Positions 13,801 through 24,588 of a stretch of DNA of 64,000 nucleotides are shown piece by piece. A program made the translations under genes and the position numbers. Source of the DNA: Rotaria socialis. Its lineage: Eukaryota > Rotifera > Eurotatoria > Philodinida > Philodinidae. The notes under the pieces are model-generated. The model did not search any database. It worked only from the letters and a program-made list of their open reading frames with translations, and was not told the origin of the DNA. The stretch lies in the NCBI GenBank assembly GCA_905331475.1, contig CAJNYU010002338.1:248001-312000 (forward strand), written 5' to 3'. Every line of letters starts with the position of its first letter. Positions within the stretch are counted from its first letter, which is position 1.

Positions 13801-16800
13801 ATACATCCGACAATGAAAATGATTCGAATGACAATAGTTTTAAGATTTAATTAAAGTATTATAATAGAATATTTTAACAGAAACGATCAAAATAAAACGT
13901 TCGTTTTACAAAAAAAGCCCTTTTTCTTCAATTCTACAGGATTAGTATCCTATAAATAAATAAATTGATTCTCATTAATATTGACTTGATTGAGTGATTT
14001 GCTAGCAATTCTCTACAGAAAATATTGAATAGAAAAGATTTTTTGACACCCGACTGAGTTGAGTTTTCTTTAGAAGTCAACTATTCCCACTACTGAAAGG
14101 AGGATTATACGAAAAGTGAGCTAGTGCCGTTCGTTTGTATGCTTCTTTCGTTCGTCCAATAGGAAAGCAGATGCATAAACTTCACTAACCTGAAACAATA
14201 GCTTTATGGATAGGTTTGACCAGAGATTTTCGGGTCGGGGAACTCGAATTCGGTGTCAGGTTTGGAAATTTCGCTTTTTACTTTTTTTAGGGAGAGAGAG
14301 TGACTTTTTTAGGAAAATTTTGTATAGGGTTTGACTAAAAGTTTTTGGGGCGGATTTATTAGATTTCAGGTGTGATTTTTCAAAAACATTTTTTCATCAT
14401 TTCAATAAACATAGAGGGTTACAAAGAGGTTTATTGCAGAGAATGAACACATTAGTTTTTGAAAAAGTAAAACTAGGTGACTAGCAACTGACGAGTGCCG
14501 GGTATTTCGAAAGCATTTAGGAGTAGCACAACGACATTATTAGTCGTTATGATCCTAAACAAATAAATAAAGTTGATTCCAATAAGATAAAGGCTGTCTC
14601 CAGATTGAATATTAAATACTTAACGATCATTTCATAGTTCAAGCAAGTTTATAGTAGATTACGAGCTGTTTAGATCGTCGTATTTTCGTCAGAGGAATTC
14701 TTTGTAAGGAAATTTTTTAAGGGTACCATTCGATGATGTTTATAGCGGTAGATGAATCGCTTGTTTATATGAGATCTTATTAGGAATAGGATATAGGCAT
14801 CTTGCGGTGGAATTGATTTTCAATTTGACAACGACTAGCCGTGAGTGGCGCTCCAGAGGGGCGCCAACGAACGACTAGTCGCTCATCTGCGCTAAGGCGT
14901 TGAAAGCTTTTTTCGAAGTCTTCAATTTATTCTTGATATGTCAACTTTTATGATAGCACGAAGAATTTATTCAAACATTAATCCCTAGAGTTCTAGATTA
15001 GCGCATCTACGAACGTACGCAAACTGTGTAAGTACTCGGGAATCTTGTCTTATTCTTCTCTAAGTTGTGAGGAACTTATCACATATGTAGATGAAACTGA
15101 ATTAAATTCGTCTCACCATTGGTGTTTTCGGGTTTCTTGGCAATTCTCTTTGTTTTCATCTAATAATTATAAAATGAAGCAAAGCTTTCAATCAATCATG
15201 CAGTGTTTAAAAGGATCGCGTTCACCGCATATATGAAATCGAACTAGTGAAGGTGGCTAGTCGTGAGTGACGCACCAGAGGAGCGCCAACGAACGACTTA
15301 CCGCTCAGCGAAAAATCTATTGTGATTATAAGACTACAAGCTTTGCAGACTTATAGAATAGTTAGACGTTGTCTCGATCAGAAGAGTTGAAATAATTTTC
15401 AAAAATAGTAGATATCTTGAAGTTCTTCCAAAGACAGGTCGTGAAATAATTGCTCAACTCGTGTGAAATATTTGAAATATATATTTGTCGCGAATATCTT
15501 AATAAGTTTAGTTTTTCCTGATTGCGAGTGGGCTTTTTTCGAAACATGTAAGTGTTCAATTTTTGTATCTTCGAGTCTGTACCCGGAAATGCATATATGC
15601 ATTAGAGACCGAAAACGCACGGAAATAAAGTGAACCCACATGAGTTTGAGCAAAAATGAGTACAAAGATAACCGAAATCGAGTTAGAAAAAGTCAGTTTG
15701 ATTTGATCTCTGATTTACTCATGCAGATTCATGTTAAATATCTAGCCCATAGACCAATTTGGGTTGCTACTAGGGGTGGGTCATTTTATTTAATTCGACT
15801 TGATTAAGTCACTTAATTAAGCCATTTTACTTAACACTTAATATTAAGAGATTAAGTTTCCTCATAAGCACTTAACCACTTAATATTAAGTATTAAGTAT
15901 TAAAGAAAGAACTTAATACTTAATATTAAGTGTTAAGGGACAAAACTTAACTTAATTTTAAGTTAAGTCAAATGACCCACCCCTAGTTGCTACTTTACTA
16001 AAAATGAAGTATTTCAATCATAGCTCTTGAATGGGTCTTTTTTCTTCACTCCGTTATCAAACTGATCGGAAGCTTTCGTAGCATAGCTTGAGTTGTAGCA
16101 GATCGGATGCACTTAAATTCAATGTTGGCATGTAGTATTAGTAAGTAGTAGTTAAGTGCCGTTTTCTTGATGATACTTCAAAGCAAGTATTCTATTTATG
16201 CTCTGTTATCAATCGGTTTTTCCATAAAAATCATTTCGAAGTTATAAAATGTGAAGCCTGTTAGCTAGATAGTTTTGGATAGTTACGTTCTCCATGATTA
16301 AATCCTTTCAGTAGAGGGTTGGCGATGCTAACCTCGCGTTACCTTGTTTTCTATTGTGTTTATATTACGCACACTTCAGTAATGTTTCGACGTTCTTTTT
16401 ATTTTGTCAAACAATTTAATCTAGATTGGTTTTCAATGAGCACAGCATATTCGTATTAGATATATGAATACGACGGGTCCTTCTTTCCAACTTGATTCAT
16501 ATCTCTAATTTCCATATTGAGTTCATTTTAACATACTAGTCGTTTCTTGTTTCAAAATAGTGTTGTCAGATATGCCAGCGGTTGTTTTCTACTATTTTGC
16601 ATTATTGGTTATAATTCTATTGACACATTCATGCGTACAAAATTTATGAAAACAAAATTTATAAAGGTTTACTTGATTTATATTTAGCAACCAATAGATA
16701 TTCAAGAGTCTTTATCAACATACAATGGACAAGAAATTCATGTTGAAATTCGTGTATTAATTCGTATTGATTTTCCAACAAAAACTTTATGCGTACGTTG

Positions 16801-17300
16801 TAATCCAAAACGAACACTTTTACAAATTTTACAACCTATTGTTGAAAAATTAAATTATTCCATTGAACAATTTGTTTTTTATTGTGTATGTAAAAAAAAT
16901 AAAATCCTACTTATTCTTCTACGTATTTAATTTAATTGTATTTAGAATAATTCATTAATACCACTGAATTTAAATGAAATAGCTGGATGCTATGATAATC
17001 AAAGAATATTTACTTTAACAAAAACAGCATCCGGTGTTGGTAAGAAATGATAAAAATAATCAAGATTGTTAGAAAATATAGATATTGAATTTTCTTTTAG
17101 ATACATCTTGTAAACAAAAGATAAAAACGCCAATCGATATCTTTGAAATGATATCAGAAAATGATGAAGATATCAAATTTGATGAATGTGGAATACTTCA
17201 AGTTGTTACACATTCAAAGTCAACAGCTGTTGATGATTATCTTTTTTTTTCAACACTTGAAATATCTCCAACGGTATCTGAAAACGATCGTAGGTTTTAA
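1530..17300 (+). CDS. RGS14: R12-family regulator of G-protein signalling (RGS14/RGS12-like), multi-exon
   Basis: GTPase-activating protein for G-alpha subunits with Ras-binding modules. Shared exons: 10432-10722, 10779-11099, 11180-11243, 11300-11326, 12248-12594, 12665-12844, 16688-16885, 16946-17039, 17101-17300 (573 residues), preceded by one of several first exons. With the 18-residue exon at 10320 the protein is about 591 residues; human RGS14 is 566. Order: RGS box (about 70-195; SQENIQFW and DSYTRFLKS visible), LLPW linker, Ser/His-rich linker, RBD1 (CRFIFPDS, exon 12665), RBD2 (exon 16688-17039), then a GoLoco-like segment (about 538-560) before the stop. No PDZ or PTB domain is visible, which favours RGS14 over RGS12. 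All joins keep frame with GT-AG sites. The intron between the two RBD exons is 3.8 kb and carries transposon remnants; others are 50-60 bp. The join 11326 to 12248 is the least certain. Confidence 0.85.
1561..1621 (+). repeat. Trinucleotide repeats inside candidate exon 2
   Basis: Consecutive blocks of (CCA)n, (TCA)n and (GCG)n encode Pro, Ser and Ala runs. The blocks are nearly pure, so length variation by slippage is expected. Confidence 0.9.
2803..2889 (+). CDS. Candidate cassette or alternative first exon 3 of the RGS gene
   Basis: An acceptor-like tract (TTTCTTTTAG) ends at 2802 and a donor GTAATA starts at 2890, enclosing 29 open codons in phase 0-0. A start codon lies one codon in (2806), so it could be either an internal cassette following exon 2 or a first exon. 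The peptide is basic (MELKNIGKVGMVKRKQFLQ and onwards). No domain recognised. Confidence 0.4.
3176..3229 (+). CDS. Weak candidate first exon 4 of the RGS gene
   Basis: ATG at 3176 opens 18 codons (MIDSRKSNLYQVTDGFEM) ending in phase 0 at a weak donor, GTGCGT at 3230. Listed only because it follows the same pattern as its neighbours. The donor is poor and the length short, so chance is a serious alternative. Confidence 0.2.
4682..4731. repeat. (TCA)n / (CTC)n microsatellite
   Basis: Nearly pure TCA units interrupted by ACCTCCTCC. Non-coding, between candidate first exons of the RGS gene. Confidence 0.9.
4807..4849. repeat. (CT)n microsatellite
   Basis: Dinucleotide CT tract with a few interruptions, non-coding. 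Confidence 0.85.
5145..5369 (+). CDS. Candidate alternative first exon 5 (75 codons) of the RGS gene
   Basis: ATG at 5145 opens 75 codons rich in Ser, Thr, Asn and Arg, ending STTL... at donor GTATGT (5370), phase 0. The segment upstream is pyrimidine-rich but holds no AG just before the ATG, so a first exon is preferred over an internal one. Several RR(R/N)S-like basic patches could be kinase sites; that is inference. Joined to 10432 it would lengthen the N-terminus without touching the RGS domain. Confidence 0.5.
7520..7609 (+). CDS. Candidate alternative first exon 6 of the RGS gene
   Basis: ATG at 7520 opens 30 codons (MKTLDELMIECCRTNHHISC and onwards) ending CAG before donor GTTAGA at 7610, phase 0. 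The Cys-rich start (three Cys in the first 20 residues) could be a palmitoylation site, as seen in other RGS N-termini; that is inference. No acceptor directly upstream. Confidence 0.5.
8118..8216 (+). CDS. Candidate alternative first exon 7 of the RGS gene
   Basis: ATG at 8118 opens 33 codons (MLTRKKKNVQFYDSSNQLYI and onwards) ending ACACAG before donor GTATTC at 8217, phase 0. The start is strongly basic. It resembles exon 8 in the pattern LYI(S/R)NF, which hints that these two first exons may be duplicates of one another. Confidence 0.5.
9227..9334 (+). CDS. Candidate alternative first exon 8 of the RGS gene
   Basis: ATG at 9227 opens 36 codons (MRNSNISANHRLYIRNFLND and onwards) ending at donor GTATGT (9335), phase 0. 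It shares LYIRNF with LYISNF of exon 7. About 1.1 kb upstream of the shared exon; the intervening sequence has no clear exon until 10320. Confidence 0.5.
10320..10373 (+). CDS. Candidate alternative first exon 9, nearest to the RGS domain
   Basis: ATG at 10320 opens 18 codons (MSSEITLSHIRQKFVKTK) ending at donor GTATAT (10374), phase 0. Only 58 bp, the usual intron length in this window, separate it from the shared acceptor at 10431. This spacing makes it the most compact complete version of the gene. Confidence 0.5.
12059..12108 (+). CDS. Candidate alternative terminal exon giving an RGS-only isoform
   Basis: An acceptor (TCTTCGTTGCAG) ends at 12058. Read in phase 1, as supplied by the exon ending at 11326, it gives VSTSASNALNEDSSDD and a stop at 12106-12108. 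The segment is clearly more GC-rich than the AT-rich intron around it. Use would produce a short protein with the RGS box and an acidic end but no Ras-binding or GoLoco parts. A chance acceptor cannot be excluded. Confidence 0.35.
14834..14879. repeat. Imperfect 46-bp palindrome, copy A
   Basis: Begins ACTAGCCGT and ends ACGACTAGT with GGCGC/GCGCC near the centre, so it can fold into a hairpin. It is much more GC-rich than its surroundings and is repeated in direct orientation about 420 bp downstream. It lies in the long RGS intron. It could mark the ends of a small element or be two dispersed copies of a short repeat. Confidence 0.7.
15256..15300. repeat. Imperfect 45-bp palindrome, copy B
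   Basis: Direct-orientation copy of the repeat at 14834 with a handful of substitutions; shared core GAGCGCCAACGAACGACT. The right arm has decayed more (ACGACTTA in place of ACGACTAG). Confidence 0.7.
15771..15985. mobile_element. hAT-type MITE, 215 bp, in the RGS intron
   Basis: Perfect terminal inverted repeats (TAGGGGTGGGTCATTT and its complement) flanked by a perfect 8-bp target duplication GTTGCTAC (15763-15770 and 15986-15993). Eight-bp duplications and a TAGGGGTGGG-like end are typical of the hAT superfamily. It encodes nothing. The interior is saturated with ACTTAAT/ATTAAGT words. Intact ends suggest a fairly young insertion. Confidence 0.92.
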
Positions 17301-18032
17301 ATTTGAAAAGAAAAAATATTTGTTCTAATGAGTATATATATATATATTTCTTTAGAAATCTATTGTGGCCCTAAACGGTGATTTATCTTGTTGGTTAATA
17401 ATATCCCGGTGTTGGTTTGATGCAATAATACATATTATTTATCTATCCCAGCGTTACAGTTCTTTATTTTTCCTACCTAAACCCTGAACCGAAGACAATT
17501 TATGGTGCTAAATTCTATATTTATCACGATGTCATTATCATTGAGCGTGTATTCATATCACTAAAATACTTAATTCTTCTTTCTTTTGTGTGGCTTGTTG
17601 TCGTATCCATTGCTGTGGTACAAAACTTTTGTTTGTTTCATTCAATATTTGTGCGCATGTGTGTATGTCAAGATTTTTTTCCAAATGTGACATCTTGTCA
17701 TTGAATGAGTGACTAAAAAAAATGAACCGTATGAAAAATAGATACGTATAGCTATATAAATATATATATTTAAATTAAACTAATAGGTATTGAACCATAC
17801 GATATCAAGATAATTGTGGGATTTTCTAGTAATATATTTCTTATTTAATTTTTATTTCAAGTTATACTAACTTACGTAGGTTGCTGTTCATTTTCATTGA
17901 TTTTATACTAGATCATCATCGTAGCATGCTTATACTTAAGCATTGTTAAACATATAGTGATTACACAATTACAATAATAATATGCGACAAGATGTAGTAT
18001 AAAATCTGGCGGAACGAAATGTTTTAGAACTA

Positions 18033-18377
18033 TCCAGGTCGTTCATTCCTACAATCGGATCTGAAAATGGGTTGCATCGGATCTTACATGAAAACCGACA
18101 AGAACCAACAGATTTTGTCGGATTCCGAGTTTCGGATCCGTAGGATCGGAATCCGATACTATACAATCGTATCCTACGATGGGATCCGATGCACCAAAAA
18201 AGTCTGCTACACTCAACTTCTAAAAGCTCTTTTGCGCTAAATAGAATTTTGATATTTTTTAAAATTCTTCTGTCGGATCCGTCAATAGTTCCGAAACCCA
18301 GAATCCAACTGGATTTCCTCGGTCAGTAGGATGTTTTAGGATCCGATAGAATCCGTCGTCGGATTAGTCGACCTGGG
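18033..18377. mobile_element. Non-autonomous element, CCCAGGTCGA-ended family, copy 1
   Basis: About 345 bp bounded by TCCAGGTCG and CGACCTGGG in inverted orientation. The interior repeats GGATCCGA-like words on both strands many times. The target duplication is not clear here. Copies 2 (22658) and 3 (58832) share the ends but not the interior. No coding capacity. Confidence 0.65.
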
Positions 18378-18813
18378 AATCTGAATCTGCAGAAATAATA
18401 TTTCCTAACAAATCTAAAACGAACCTCAACAAACTTTGTACTATATTGTATAATAGTAAGATACATATGTACATGAAGTGAATAATTTTTAATGTATGAA
18501 GCTTCCTATTTGCAGTTTTACGCAAGTATGAAAACTGTGAAACTAATATTGTGATTACATTATTTGAACGTGTTTGATCATAAGAGAAGAAATTGAAACG
18601 AAGCTATATTTGCATGAATATAGAAGAACTATGAGAAACATGACTGATCAATATCAATGTTTGAAATAAACTTGTTTTCCATATGATATGTGTGTTAGAA
18701 GCAGTATTTATGATAAATGTATACTTCTTGAACGATCAGCGGAAAGCGTGCTGTTGAAAATATGTACTTTTTCGTAGAATAGCGTACGATTCAATGCGAG
18801 GAGATCTAGTACG

Positions 18814-19904
18814 TAGAGTCCTGCGGGACAGCCCCGATTCCCGTTTTGTCCCGAAAATGTTTTCGTGACGGTACAAACGGAATCGGGACAATTCGAAAAA
18901 CTCCAGTGTCGCGAATTTTTAAAATTACATAAAAACGTGTGATGTACTTTACACTTTTTATTTATAATAAACCTCTTAATGTTTAAATGGAAAGCCGAAA
19001 AAAAGAAATATTAGAAGATGTACTGAAAACTGTTCTTCATCATTATTGTTTTCAGCTGTTGCTTCATATAATTATTGACTTTCTGTCGTCAATTAAATTT
19101 GTTTCTGATGTTACAGAAGGTGTTGAGTCGGTTGAGTTTTCTTTCTGTACACACTTTAACAACTAAAGAATAAGTTTCATTTAAATCTCGCATATTTCTC
19201 TTAATAAATAACAAATTATTAATTTTATCTGTACATAAATGTGTATGTGCTTTTCCGAGTGTATAAAAATTTATCGATACGAAAATTGATCAACGTTAAT
19301 TGTTTCATACGAAAATTAGTCAAATTTTATTTTAAAAAAGAACTTTGTAAATAGAACTTGTAGTTGATAGTAATGAGCTAAATAATGACAAAAAAGTGAA
19401 TTTTCACACAATGATAGACTAATTGTTGATATAAGAGAGAGCACACGTGTGCCAGATATATCGAAGTTATTATAGACATACATTACCTCAAATAAGCTAA
19501 TACATTTTAAATAGCATCTATCGCAAAAAGCTCGGTTTGACTGATCTAATAATGATTAGATTAAAATATTCTTCGTCGGTTATATAAAAAGTTAATATAC
19601 TATGGAAACAGGAGAGTACTATTTTTCTCAAATATCTTCGCTTTACTTCGAGCAGGGTTCAAAGTACCAGTTCCTATTTTTGATAAAAACAAATATATTT
19701 TTATCTATAAATTTCTCGACCAATTTTGTTTGACAAATTTTCACTCTTCTTTTATTCTATTGATCAGATAGAAAAGGTCTTTTGTTTTCTTTGACGTAAC
19801 TACGCAACATTTAAGCATTTTTTGTCAACGGGATTTTACGGGACAATTCGAAAAAATTCAGGACGGGATTCGGGACACGACAAAGTCTGTCTCACAGGTC
19901 TATA
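18814..19904. mobile_element. hAT-type non-autonomous element, 1091 bp
   Basis: Perfect 8-bp target duplication CTAGTACG (18806-18813 and 19905-19912) flanks imperfect 18-bp inverted ends (TAGAGTCCTGCGGGACAG left; complement TATAGACCTGTGAGACAG right, 14 of 18 matching). Near both ends the words CGGGAC and GTCCCG recur. I see no transposase ORF, so it is an internally deleted or non-coding derivative. Confidence 0.88.
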
Positions 19905-20437
19905 CTAGTACGTCATTGACAGAACAGAATTATCTAAGAAGACACCGAATAACAGTGTGAGAGAAGGTTTACTTTGAAGCAAACAATCTCAATTGTGTAT
20001 ACTTAATGCTACATAACTGCAGTGTTTGAACTCTATAGCTTTTAAAATAGATGAGAGCCATTAACCAGATTGTCGTGTATCAGTTGCTCGATATTCTTCA
20101 TAATATTCATTATCATTTTAAGAATACAAATCAAGTTATTCATGCTCTAGTATATGATGATCACTTTAGCAATCGATTAGTTTTTATCAAGCTCATTTCA
20201 ATATATTTGATTGTGGTTGATGTACGCGATAGCAATGATTGTAATGCATCATTTACCTGATTGCTCTTAAATGTTCTTCAAAGTTTAAATTTTAAAGCAT
20301 TTGTAATTGTAAAACAGGTTGATGCTTAGACTAATGAAGATGCGTTGCTACAACTTTTATTCTTAATATTAGATGCAATTTTTAAGTGTGATATGAACAA
20401 ATGAAATATTTTTTGCCATTAGAAGAGACATTACAAT

Positions 20438-20642
20438 TAGGGATGCATTAGTACCAGTATTATTGGTTGTATGGGTACCAGTATTTCTAGTTTGCCAGGA
20501 TCATCGGTGTCAACACACACCAGTATCGAGAGTTCCACTAACTAACATCTCCAATACTGGTGCGTGTTGACACTGATTACTCTGGCAAACTAGAAATACT
20601 GGTACCTATACAGTCAGTAATGCTGGTACTGATGCATCCCTA
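20438..20642. mobile_element. hAT-type MITE, 205 bp, palindromic
   Basis: Ends TAGGGATGCATTAGTACCAG and its near-complement; 8-bp target duplication ATTACAAT (20430-20437) versus ATTACAAC (20643-20650), 7 of 8. Most of the element is one long inverted repeat built from TACCAGTATT/AATACTGGTA words. Non-coding. Confidence 0.88.
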
Positions 20643-21124
20643 ATTACAACACATTGTCTCTTGATTAAATTATTCTGGGCTACTGTAGACTTTTACTTTT
20701 ACCTGTTACAAACATGACCGAGAATAAAAATATGTTCCAGCCGAAACGTATGTAACACACAGATGTTTTTTCAACTTTGAACAAGTGTATCTAGAGAATG
20801 GTTAGAGCAAAATAGTTGTTATTTTCAACAAATACTTAAGTAATCAAGTTCTGTAGTAGTTCAAAGTTTGAGCCTTAACCGTATAACTGTTCAGATTTTA
20901 TGAGTAAAATACTAGCCTAAAACGCACAGACGAAAAAGCCCTCGGTTTCTAGTAGATGTGTAATTACTGATAAATGTTGCGAATTGCTTCACGCTAATGA
21001 GTTTTGCAAACAAGGGTTTTGTAGCTTAGATTCAGGAGTAGGTTTGACTGAAGAGAAAATATGAATATCATGGAAAATTAGTGAGCTATTAGAGAAAAAA
21101 TTGGAAGCAACACACGGACGTTTC

Positions 21125-21627
21125 GGTAACGCACAGACACATTCTTTTAGAAAAATGTCTGTTCCGAGCGAATTTTATATCAATCAAACTATTTATTTAT
21201 TAAAAATAGTTGATCGTGGGTAATCGGATACGCTGATCATGATTCAAAAGTTTATTTTGCTTGAAACTCACGTTTGGGTTGGAAATTTGAATATCAGACC
21301 CAAAAAAGACCAATCAAAGATTGTCCATCCAAATAATTCTGAGGACACTATTGTGTAGTGCACACCAAATTACCTATGTATTCATTCGAAAAAATTCATA
21401 GTAGAATATGAAGTTTTATGAGGTGCATATTGATTATGATGAGTGACAACAGGAAAAATGTCTGTGTTACCCAATTTTCAGAGTCAAAGAAAAGAGATGA
21501 ACAGAAATCAATTGGCTCATCGGATAGCCCGTAAAAAGTTGACGATAGGCCATTGATCAAAATTAAGAAAACTGTTTTAATCTCATGATCCGATAAGCAA
21601 AGAGCCCTTTTTGGTAACGCACAGACA
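21125..21627. repeat. Short dispersed word GGTAACGCACAGACA, two direct copies and one inverted
   Basis: GGTAACGCACAGACA occurs at 21125-21139 and 21613-21627. A one-mismatch inverted form (TGTCTGTGTTACC) is at 21459-21472. No terminal repeats or duplication were found to define an element. The stretch is otherwise unremarkable. Confidence 0.5.
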
Positions 21628-22657
21628 TGAAAAATATGAAGGTTTTTAGTTCATTTTTTCTAAGCACAACATTGATCTGGAAAAATTCGACGTAGCCATA
21701 AAGAAAGTCCTAACATTTTTCTACAAAATGCTACGTGACACTTCATATTTACTCCTTTCTTTCCGTGTCTCTCATTTACATTTTGAGAAGCCCTTCCAAA
21801 TCAACCCAAGATCCTGGTGACCAGTAATCAGTTTCGGTCATATTTTCCAGCCTTACTTATGCTGTCGAACCAATCAAAATAGAGTTGCTTATGCAGAAAA
21901 GTATGTTTTGCAAGGTGGTATAGTTTGTTTTGAAAACAAAATAACTTCTACTTCAACCATGTTGGTTGACCGTTAGCCGTTTTGGCTGTATTGTTTAAGA
22001 AAATATTTTCTGTTCTAATAGGCATTCATTAAGGAAACTCTGAAAATCATATCTCTATGATTGTCATGTCAAATTCTCGATATTAAAAAGTTGAAATAGT
22101 AGTGCATGCTAAGTTTTTTACTAACTCTCATCTCCATTAAAAGCTATAGACCTCAAGCATTGCATGTATATAGCATTAAGTATACACAAATGTGTTCTAA
22201 AGTGTTTAAATAGCTTGAATTTATTGAACACTAGAACGATGAATTTTATAGTTAATTCAGAATTGCAAGGATACTCTTTCCATGTTTATATTAGTGAAAA
22301 AGTAAAAAGAAAGAAAATTAAAAAAATCAGGAATATTCTCGTTTGTAACAAGAAAACTTTTTACGAAAAAGCAAGCTTAATATTATGCTCTTTCATGTAA
22401 AAACTGCAAAAAATTTAATCAGGAAAATATAAAACTACAAAATTGCGAAGAGAAATAAGTATCGAATCAAATCGAGACTTATATATTCATTTTGATCTCC
22501 AAAGATAGTATTTTCCACCGTTCATCAAAATGATACAATAGATGCCACACAATACTCTTTTATGAATTGTGTAACGCAACTATAGTACGTTTAATCCGAC
22601 TATAGACTAGAACCGAATTATTCCAGTACTTCTGCAAAATGCTCAATTGATGAACAA

Positions 22658-22947
22658 CCCAGGTTGATCAAAACGGACTCGTTTACAGTCTGTTTATCGA
22701 CGGTAAACGATGTCAAAACGGTGTATTTACGGCAGTAAATAGACCGTTTTTGCCCGTAATACCTGGCACAGTAATACGGCATCGTGAACGGGACTGAATT
22801 TTCATGGTTTACGGCTGTTTGTGCTCCGTACTCTCATGATCATACGGTCCGTATTACTGCGCCAGATATTAGGGCAAACTTTTGCCCGAAAAATAGTCGC
22901 AAAGTAGCCGTAAACGGTTGTATACGAACCGTACTGTTCGACCTGGG
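22658..22947. mobile_element. Non-autonomous element, CCCAGGTCGA-ended family, copy 2
   Basis: 290 bp bounded by CCCAGGTTGA and TCGACCTGGG. The interior is dense in CGTAAAC, CGGT and GTAATACGG words on both strands. AA flanks both ends, but that is too short to call a target duplication safely. The short ORF inside is a by-product of the repeats. Confidence 0.7.
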
Positions 22948-23082
22948 AACTTTGATTTTCAGAACTTTAAAATAGTTAATATAAAGAATTGTTGTATGAG
23001 TTAACTATAAAGATTTGATGAAAAAAAAATACTATTCGTGTTGGTGATGTTTCCTTTCTTGTAGCATGTTATTTTCTTCTTG

Positions 23083-23150
23083 TTCTTTCTTTCTTTCTTT
23101 CTTGCTTCTTTCTCGCTACATTCTTCCTTTCTTTCTTCTTTCTTGCTACA
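23083..23150. repeat. (CTTT)n microsatellite
   Basis: Imperfect CTTT tract with two CTTGCTAC-like interruptions; the antisense Lys/Glu-rich ORF across it is an artefact of the repeat. Confidence 0.85.
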
Positions 23151-24588
23151 TTCGTTCTTTATATGATTGGACATTGTTTTGTCCTTATTCTTTTTGTTGT
23201 GTTCTGTCATGGTCAATCACAAGACGAACAATGACCTGACTATTTTTATTGCGTAATAGAAAATCCTTGCGCTTTTATATATCGAAGATATATAAAATAC
23301 AGTGAGATAAGTTGTTATCTGTGATTGTATACAATTCTATTGTTAGGAATTGTTTTAGTAATTTGTTCTTGTTGTTATTTCAAAACGTGAAATAAAAACA
23401 TATATAGAACTTCGTTCTTATATATATACAAGAGCAAATCTACAATTCGTATTAAAATGAAGTAATTCATGAAGATCTTCAAGCATACAAAGTCTATAGG
23501 ATTCCATGAAAATATCTAATTGCATTGAAAAGTTTTAGTACCAAGTTCGTTGGTGCATTATGTTTCATGTGTAACCTATGGAATGTGGTAACATTTTGTA
23601 AAATATCTTCTCTGATTTAAACCCTTCATTTCCTTTGAGATAAATTAGTTCGGATGCATGGTCACCTGAAATGAATAAAGTTTCAGTAAATCTCCTTTTG
23701 TGTTATTCAATAGGCTTGCAACAGTCTCACTTTAAATCATATATTTAAATCTATCTAATTGATCTAAAACGAATCTCTCATAAAGTTTAGGATCAAGGTG
23801 TATTCAAATATTCGATTAATCGGGAAAAATTTTAGTTACTTGGCTTATTCATTGAAAAAGAACTAAATTTGTATCAGAAACTTATGTTTAATACCTTTAC
23901 GGGTGTAGCCAATGCAAGTTTCAAAAAAAGTGAAGAAGTAGAATCAAATAAGAGTAACCAGTTAAAAATAAAAATAAAAAATGATTTTTGAGAAACAAAA
24001 CTGATGATGCAACGTATGCATCATCCTCATGATTTGTATTCAAAGCAAGATCAATGGTTTTTAATTCAAGATTAGGCTTGTATCTTGAAAAAAAGATTTT
24101 GTTTTTGAGAAAACAAATAGTTAATTATTTAAATTAATACGTTATTGAAAAATACCGAAACATTTTAAGTAATCATGAGTTGCGTAGTATGGAATATTGA
24201 TCGTATGAAAATAATAGATAAAATCTTTTAATTTTAATCGATTGGTAAACTTGTTTTTTAGTTTGATAGTTGCCATAGATCTTTGACTTCATCAAGTCTT
24301 ATGTATGCATGAAAAATTAACACTATTATCGATGTCTATAATAATTACTTACAGTCATAAGACGTTGAATATATCTGGCTTTGTCCGATCACTAAAGTTA
24401 AGTTAAGTCGGATTTATATGCACACCCACATCCTATTTATCATCCTGTTGTTTTTCTACGTTAGCAATACAAATATAGAAGTATTTTCTAAGTTGAACTA
24501 ATTATGCATTTATTACCAAGTTTCATTTTATTGTGTGCGCTTTTGACTTGAAGAGAAATACAAAAAAGTTTTACAAAAAAGAAAAGAC

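Larger units (their letters stand above)
17301..24588. other. Gene-free interval between the RGS and phosphatase genes
   Basis: 7.3 kb without a gene I can support. It holds the elements at 18033, 18814, 20438 and 22658, the short word repeats at 21125-21627 and a CTTT microsatellite at 23083-23150. ORFs of 60-80 codons here lack splice context and conserved motifs. Confidence 0.6.
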
